Shown one piece after another: positions 5,709 through 9,267 of a DNA stretch of 9,267 nucleotides. Where the stretch lies: positions 1 to 9,267 of the forward strand of contig JAZQXA010000018.1 in NCBI GenBank assembly GCA_045632605.1, in the 5' to 3' direction. Under the pieces are notes generated by a model, which did no database searches, was not told the origin of the DNA, and saw nothing but the letters and a program-made list of their open reading frames with translations. The position numbers and the translations under genes were made by a program. This stretch comes from Flemingiibacterium sp045632605. Its GTDB lineage: Bacteria > Bacillota > Clostridia > Oscillospirales > CAG-272. Position 1 is the stretch's first letter, and every line of letters starts with the position of its first letter.

Positions 5709-7601
5709 ATGACAGCTATAAGCCTTTCCGACGTCTGCCTTGAGTTTGGCACGGACGTCATACTTGATAAAGTTTCCTTCAGCCTTAACGAAGGGGATAA
5801 GCTCGGTATAGTCGGCGTAAACGGTGCCGGCAAATCAACGCTTTTTAAAATAATCTGCGGCGAATATACACCAACAGACGGCAATGTCTTCATTTCAAAA
5901 GACAAAACCGTCGGTATGCTCGAGCAAAACACCGGACTTGAGGGCGAGAGCACTGTCCTCGAAGAAATGCTTGCCTCGTTCTCAAACCTCATCGCCGATG
6001 AACAAAGACTTGAATATCTGCAAAAGCAGCTTGAAATAACACCCTCTGATGCAGAGCTTATTTCATCTTACACCTCGCTTGCAGACCGTTTCAAGCGTGC
6101 CGGCGGATATGAATTCCGTTCGCGCTGTAAGGGAATTCTCAAAAATCTCGGTTTTGACGAGCGGTTCCATAACCTTAAAATATCGGGACTCTCCGGCGGT
6201 CAGAAAACCAGACTTGCCCTTGCAAGGCTTCTCATAACATCGCCGGATATATTAATGCACGACGAGCCTACAAACCACCTCGACATCGAAACACTCGCCT
6301 GGCTCGAAGACTTTCTTTCGTCATACAGAGGAACGCTCCTCGTCATCTCGCATGACCGCTGGTTCCTTGACAAAATCACCAATCGTACGCTCGAAATCGA
6401 AAATACTCATGCTGAGCTTTATAACGGTAACTACACCCGTTTCATAAAGCTCAAGCAGGAAAACCGCGAAATACGCGAGCGGCAGTATAAAAACCAGCAA
6501 AAGGAAATCGCCCGGATTGAGGCATATATCGAACAGCAGCGCCGCTGGAATCGGGAACGCAATATCATCGCCGCCGAAAGCCGTCAGAAAGCGCTCGACC
6601 GCATGGTTAAAATTGACCGTCCCGAAAATCTCCCCGAAAAGATACGGCTTTCTTTCGCAAAATCGGGCGAAAGCGGTAACGACGTGCTGACGGTCAAAAA
6701 TCTCGCGAAAGCCTTTCCCGACAAGCCGCTTTTTGAGGGGGTATCATTCCTTGTAAAAAAGCATGACCGGCTTTTCATCGCCGGCCCGAACGGATGCGGA
6801 AAGTCAACGCTTATCAAAATCATCGCGGACAAGCTCTTGCAGGATGCAGGCGATTTTGAATACGGTTACAATGTCAGCGTCGGTTACTACGACCAGGAAA
6901 ACCAGAATTTAGACCCCGAAAACACCGTTCTCGACGAGCTTTGGAACTGCTACGAGGGACTGACACAGACCGAAATTCGCTCCGCTCTTGCGCTGTTTCT
7001 CTTTAAAGGCGACGACATTGAAAAAAAGGTTTCCGTCCTCTCCGGCGGCGAAAAGGCAAGACTTACGCTGTGTAAGCTCATCCTTTCAAAGATGAACCTT
7101 CTGATTCTCGACGAGCCGACCAACCACCTCGACATCGGTTCACGTGAGGCTCTTGAAAACGCCCTCGCCGAGTTCGACGGAACGGTAATCGCCGTTTCGC
7201 ACGACCGATATTTCATATCGAAGCTGGCAACCCGTGTGCTCGACCTCAGTACAAAGCCGGCACTCGACTTTTTCGGAAGCTATGAGGAATACAAAGCTCA
7301 CCGTGCGAAAACGAATACAACCGTCACCGAAACCGCTGCTGAAACCGTAACCGAGGCAAAGGAGCAATATCTCCGTGCAAAGGAGCAGGCATCCGAGCAG
7401 AGAAAACTCAAAACAAGAATGAAGAAAAACGCCGAAGAAACGGCGAAGCTCGAAAAGGAGCTTGAAGAGCTGACCGAAAAGCTTGCCGACGAATCGATAC
7501 AGACCGATTACGTCAGAGTAAACGAGCTTTATACCCGTCAGCAGGAGGTTGAAGAAAGACTTATGGAATTATACGAGGAGGCAGAAAGCTTTGAAGTCTA
7601 A
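5709..7601 (+). CDS. ABC-F family ATPase (ribosome-associated, Uup/YdiF-like)
   Basis: The 630-residue protein carries two ABC ATPase domains in one chain and no membrane segments, which defines the ABC-F class. These proteins act on the ribosomal E site. Domain 1 has Walker A GVNGAGKST (36-44), signature LSGGQ (161-165), Walker B with catalytic E186 and H215. The linker (about 240-315), rich in charged residues with EQQRRWNRERN, is the P-site tRNA interaction motif. Domain 2 has Walker A GPNGCGKST (359-367), LSGGE (444-448), LLILDE with E469, and H498. A Glu/Lys-rich coiled-coil tail covers about 545-630. Walker B of domain 1 reads ILMHDEP where LLLDEP is usual. GGAG lies 9 nt before the ATG. 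The role may be housekeeping translation rescue or antibiotic protection. The unremarkable linker length and lack of a leader attenuator make housekeeping more likely, but the sequence does not settle it. Confidence 0.96.
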   Translation: MTAISLSDVCLEFGTDVILDKVSFSLNEGDKLGIVGVNGAGKSTLFKIICGEYTPTDGNVFISKDKTVGMLEQNTGLEGESTVLEEMLASFSNLIADEQRLEYLQKQLEITPSDAELISSYTSLADRFKRAGGYEFRSRCKGILKNLGFDERFHNLKISGLSGGQKTRLALARLLITSPDILMHDEPTNHLDIETLAWLEDFLSSYRGTLLVISHDRWFLDKITNRTLEIENTHAELYNGNYTRFIKLKQENREIRERQYKNQQKEIARIEAYIEQQRRWNRERNIIAAESRQKALDRMVKIDRPENLPEKIRLSFAKSGESGNDVLTVKNLAKAFPDKPLFEGVSFLVKKHDRLFIAGPNGCGKSTLIKIIADKLLQDAGDFEYGYNVSVGYYDQENQNLDPENTVLDELWNCYEGLTQTEIRSALALFLFKGDDIEKKVSVLSGGEKARLTLCKLILSKMNLLILDEPTNHLDIGSREALENALAEFDGTVIAVSHDRYFISKLATRVLDLSTKPALDFFGSYEEYKAHRAKTNTTVTETAAETVTEAKEQYLRAKEQASEQRKLKTRMKKNAEETAKLEKELEELTEKLADESIQTDYVRVNELYTRQQEVEERLMELYEEAESFEV

Positions 7602-7613
7602 CGCCTTCAAAGC
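7588..7613 (+). other. Hairpin overlapping the ABC-F stop codon
   Basis: GCTTTGAAG (7588-7596) and CTTCAAAGC (7605-7613) form a perfect 9-bp stem with an 8-nt loop. The stop codon lies in the loop. Only three T residues follow nearby (CGCCTTTGG), so it is a poor intrinsic terminator. It may stabilise the 3' end, attenuate read-through into the glycosyltransferase gene, or be incidental. Confidence 0.45.
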
Positions 7614-7669
7614 CGCCTTTGGTAACTATATTTCTTCGCAAACCGCGTCACAACATGAATAGAAAGGAA

Positions 7670-7688
7670 GCTTTCGCGAAGCGAAAGC
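7670..7688 (+). other. Hairpin between a good Shine-Dalgarno and the glycosyltransferase start
   Basis: GCTTTCGC (7670-7677) and GCGAAAGC (7681-7688) form a perfect 8-bp stem with a GAA loop. A strong purine tract, GAAAGGAAG (7662-7670), sits immediately 5' of it, and the glycosyltransferase ATG is 13 nt after it. The only other candidate ribosome binding site is GGGA (7690-7693), 8 nt before the ATG. The stem resembles the GCTTTC/GAAAGC hairpins of the structured repeat at 9001-9018. Confidence 0.6.
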
Positions 7689-7701
7689 CGGGATTGTAAT
7701 A

Positions 7702-8913
7702 ATGAAAACTAAAATGCTTGTAGTCGGCATAACAATGAACTGTGCCGGAACCGAAAAATCGTTTTTATCATTTTTGTCCGCGCTTGATTTTGACCGTTTT
7801 GATGTGACTTTACTGCTCGCGAAAAATGAGGGCTTACTTCTTGACCAAGTCCCGTCGAACGTCAAAATTCAAATCATGGAAAAATACGGCGATATGTTCT
7901 TGCTATCGGCGAAAAACGCCATGAAGACAATGTTTGACTGTTTTGTAAAAGAAAATCCGCTGTCGCTTTTCGAAATATTCCCGTATTTCATGAAAACCTT
8001 ATTTACAAAAGGTGACAAGCGTGCGGCTCATGCAACAAAAATGTGGGTACATTTCATGCAGAAAATGCCCGAAATAAAAGAAGAATACGACGTCGCAGTC
8101 GCATACTGGGGCGACCGTACAATGTTCTATATGTGCGACAAGGTAAAGGCGAAAAAGAAGATTACCTGGCTTCATTTCGACTATGCAAATCCCCCTCGCG
8201 ACGACTCCGTATACCTGCCGTATTTCAAGAAATGTGACAGCGTTGTAACCGTTTCAAAGCTCGTTGACGATTCACTCAAAAACAAGCTCCCCGAAATCGC
8301 CGACCGTACAATAATGATGGAAAACATCACAAATCCAAAGCAGATTTGGGACCTCGCCCTCGTCGGCGACACATTCACCGACACACATTTCACGGGCAAG
8401 CGTATACTCACCGTCGGACGTATCAGTGACCAAAAGGGACTCGACCTCGTTGTTCCCGTGCTGAAACGTCTGCGTGAGGACGGATTCGACCTGCGCTGGT
8501 ATGTGCTCGGCGACGGAGAACCCGACTATAAAAAATATATGTCCGACCTGCTTTTATCAAACGGCGTCGCGGACATGATGATTTTCCTCGGTACAACGCA
8601 GAACCCCTACGCCTATCTGCGCGACTGTGACATCTACGCCCAACCCTCACGTCATGAGGGTAAGCCAATCGCCGTCGAGGAAGCAAAAATTATGTTTAAA
8701 CCAATCCTCGCCTCACATTACCTCTCCGCGCCCGAACAGCTCGAAGCAGGTGAGCTCGGCGTTATCTGCGAAATAAACTCCGATTCAATCTACGAAAACA
8801 TAAAGAAAATGCTCTCCGATGAGTCGCTTTGTGACACACTTTCCGAAAATCTCAAGTCACGCAAGTTCGGCAATGCTGAGGAGATTGAAAAATTCTATCG
8901 CATGGTGGATTGA
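7702..8913 (+). CDS. Glycosyltransferase, GT4 family (GT-B fold)
   Basis: This 403-residue protein has the two-Rossmann-domain GT-B layout of retaining GT4 enzymes, which transfer sugar from a nucleotide-sugar donor. The N-terminal acceptor domain starts KMLVVGITMNCAGTEKSFL, the usual glycine-rich acceptor loop. The donor domain begins near 233 with ILTVGRISDQKGLD, where R240 and K245 are the expected donor-phosphate contacts. The signature SRHEGKPIAVEE (316-327) has the E-x7-E pair E319 and E327. There is no signal peptide or membrane helix, so it should act at the cytoplasmic face. ATG 7702 is the natural start; its ribosome binding site is either weak GGGA or a stronger tract beyond a hairpin. 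No promoter is evident in the 100-bp gap, so co-transcription with the ABC-F gene is plausible. Donor, acceptor and polymer are unknown, and no other polysaccharide genes are in the window. Confidence 0.93.
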   Translation: MKTKMLVVGITMNCAGTEKSFLSFLSALDFDRFDVTLLLAKNEGLLLDQVPSNVKIQIMEKYGDMFLLSAKNAMKTMFDCFVKENPLSLFEIFPYFMKTLFTKGDKRAAHATKMWVHFMQKMPEIKEEYDVAVAYWGDRTMFYMCDKVKAKKKITWLHFDYANPPRDDSVYLPYFKKCDSVVTVSKLVDDSLKNKLPEIADRTIMMENITNPKQIWDLALVGDTFTDTHFTGKRILTVGRISDQKGLDLVVPVLKRLREDGFDLRWYVLGDGEPDYKKYMSDLLLSNGVADMMIFLGTTQNPYAYLRDCDIYAQPSRHEGKPIAVEEAKIMFKPILASHYLSAPEQLEAGELGVICEINSDSIYENIKKMLSDESLCDTLSENLKSRKFGNAEEIEKFYRMVD

Positions 8914-8935
8914 GTGAGTGAGCGGGTAAGATAGC

Positions 8936-9140
8936 GCATATAGGAGTTACGGGCGATTTTTTGAAGTGAATGTTAATCGAAGCATATGGGAATTACGGTC
9001 GCTTTCTTGAAAGAAAGCTCCGCAAAGAACTTTAATATACGCTTTCGCTTCACAGGCCGCTCGAACTCGCTTCGAAAGCCACAGAGTAAGTTGGGAACCC
9101 TCCTCGCTCGCACTCCTCCGTGCTCCCTCGGTTTCCCAAC
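8936..9140 (-). repeat. Structured dispersed repeat, copy 2 (3' of the glycosyltransferase gene)
   Basis: This is the inverted partner of 69-270. Two direct 30-bp units (8936-8965 and 8982-9011) match at 25 of 30 positions with a 46-bp period. GCTTTCTT/AAGAAAGC (9001-9018) forms a compact hairpin, and GCTTTCG (9041-9047) pairs with CGAAAGC (9073-9079). The far end closes with GTTGGGAACC (9090-9099) against GGTTTCCCAAC (9130-9140), one base bulged, enclosing a GCAC/GTGC hairpin. It starts 23 bp after the glycosyltransferase stop. Its orientation relative to that gene is the same as that of copy 1 relative to thrS. No protein-coding signal is seen. Confidence 0.75.
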
Positions 9141-9267
9141 GACTCGTTAATGCAAAAGGGTCAGCTGTCACCCTCTCAATATACGTCCGTTTTAAAGTTA
9201 GTTTTTATGCCGGATTTGACGTTAATCTATATCCCCGGCAGGCGTAGCGAGGAGCTTCGACAATCGA
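9141..9267. other. Gene-free right edge with short inverted repeats
   Basis: No gene is visible. TGCCGG (9208-9213) pairs with CCGGCA (9235-9240), and GGGT/ACCC surrounds CAGCTGTC near 9159-9174. Neither is followed by a T-tract. The sequence cannot be aligned by eye with 1-68, so the conserved repeat core appears to stop at 9140. Confidence 0.3.

Noticed and set aside
5709..7601. Calling the ABC-F protein an antibiotic-resistance determinant
   Set aside because: There is no attenuating leader ORF, the linker is ordinary, and family assignment by eye cannot separate resistance from housekeeping members.
7588..7613. The stop-codon hairpin as the ABC-F terminator
   Set aside because: The stem is good but it is not followed by a T-tract, so it is recorded only as a hairpin.
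7655..7699. A 14-codon leader peptide (MNRKEAFAKRKPGL) ending just before the glycosyltransferase start
   Set aside because: No Shine-Dalgarno precedes its ATG, and its codons follow from the hairpin sequence. Translational coupling is possible but unsupported.
1..9267. CRISPR array, tRNA/rRNA genes, transposase or phage genes, toxin-antitoxin pair
   Set aside because: None was seen. The repeats present are two inverted copies and one internal duplication, not regularly spaced arrays. No mobile-element protein is encoded.

Overview
The window looks like a chromosomal segment of an anaerobic, medium-GC Firmicute, most likely a gut-type clostridium. The evidence is a complete T-box leader in front of thrS, consensus SigA-type promoters (TTGACA-N17-TATAAT), strong purine-rich ribosome binding sites, and an oxygen-sensitive glycyl radical enzyme (GRE). 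Genus-level placement (Oscillospiraceae-like) is a guess.

Layout. Positions 1-300 hold no gene. They contain copy 1 of a roughly 200-bp structured repeat that runs into the thrS terminator. The minus strand then carries thrS (threonyl-tRNA synthetase, 310-2244) with a T-box leader (2277-2507) and a perfect promoter (2548-2576). Just upstream on the same strand is a compact GRE of unknown substrate (2584-4671). A 111-bp intergenic region with overlapping back-to-back promoters separates the GRE from a divergent AraC-type regulator (4784-5632). On the plus strand follow an ABC-F ribosome-associated ATPase with its own consensus promoter (5709-7601) and a GT4-type glycosyltransferase (7702-8913). 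The last 350 bp hold copy 2 of the structured repeat in inverted orientation, then gene-free sequence.

How the parts work together. Three units are visible. (1) thrS is controlled by tRNA-Thr charging. The leader shows a candidate ACC specifier, a UGGAACC bulge, and mutually exclusive antiterminator and terminator helices. (2) The AraC regulator and the GRE form a divergent pair that probably responds to the GRE's substrate or product. No activating radical-SAM enzyme is present in the window. (3) The ABC-F and glycosyltransferase genes run in one direction and may be co-transcribed; their functional link is unknown.

The least explained signal is the repeat pair at the two ends. The copies sit in the same orientation just 3' of two unrelated genes. 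They share a 39-bp block with one mismatch, keep several hairpins while the paired sequence changes, and appear to have supplied one arm and the T-tract of the thrS terminator.
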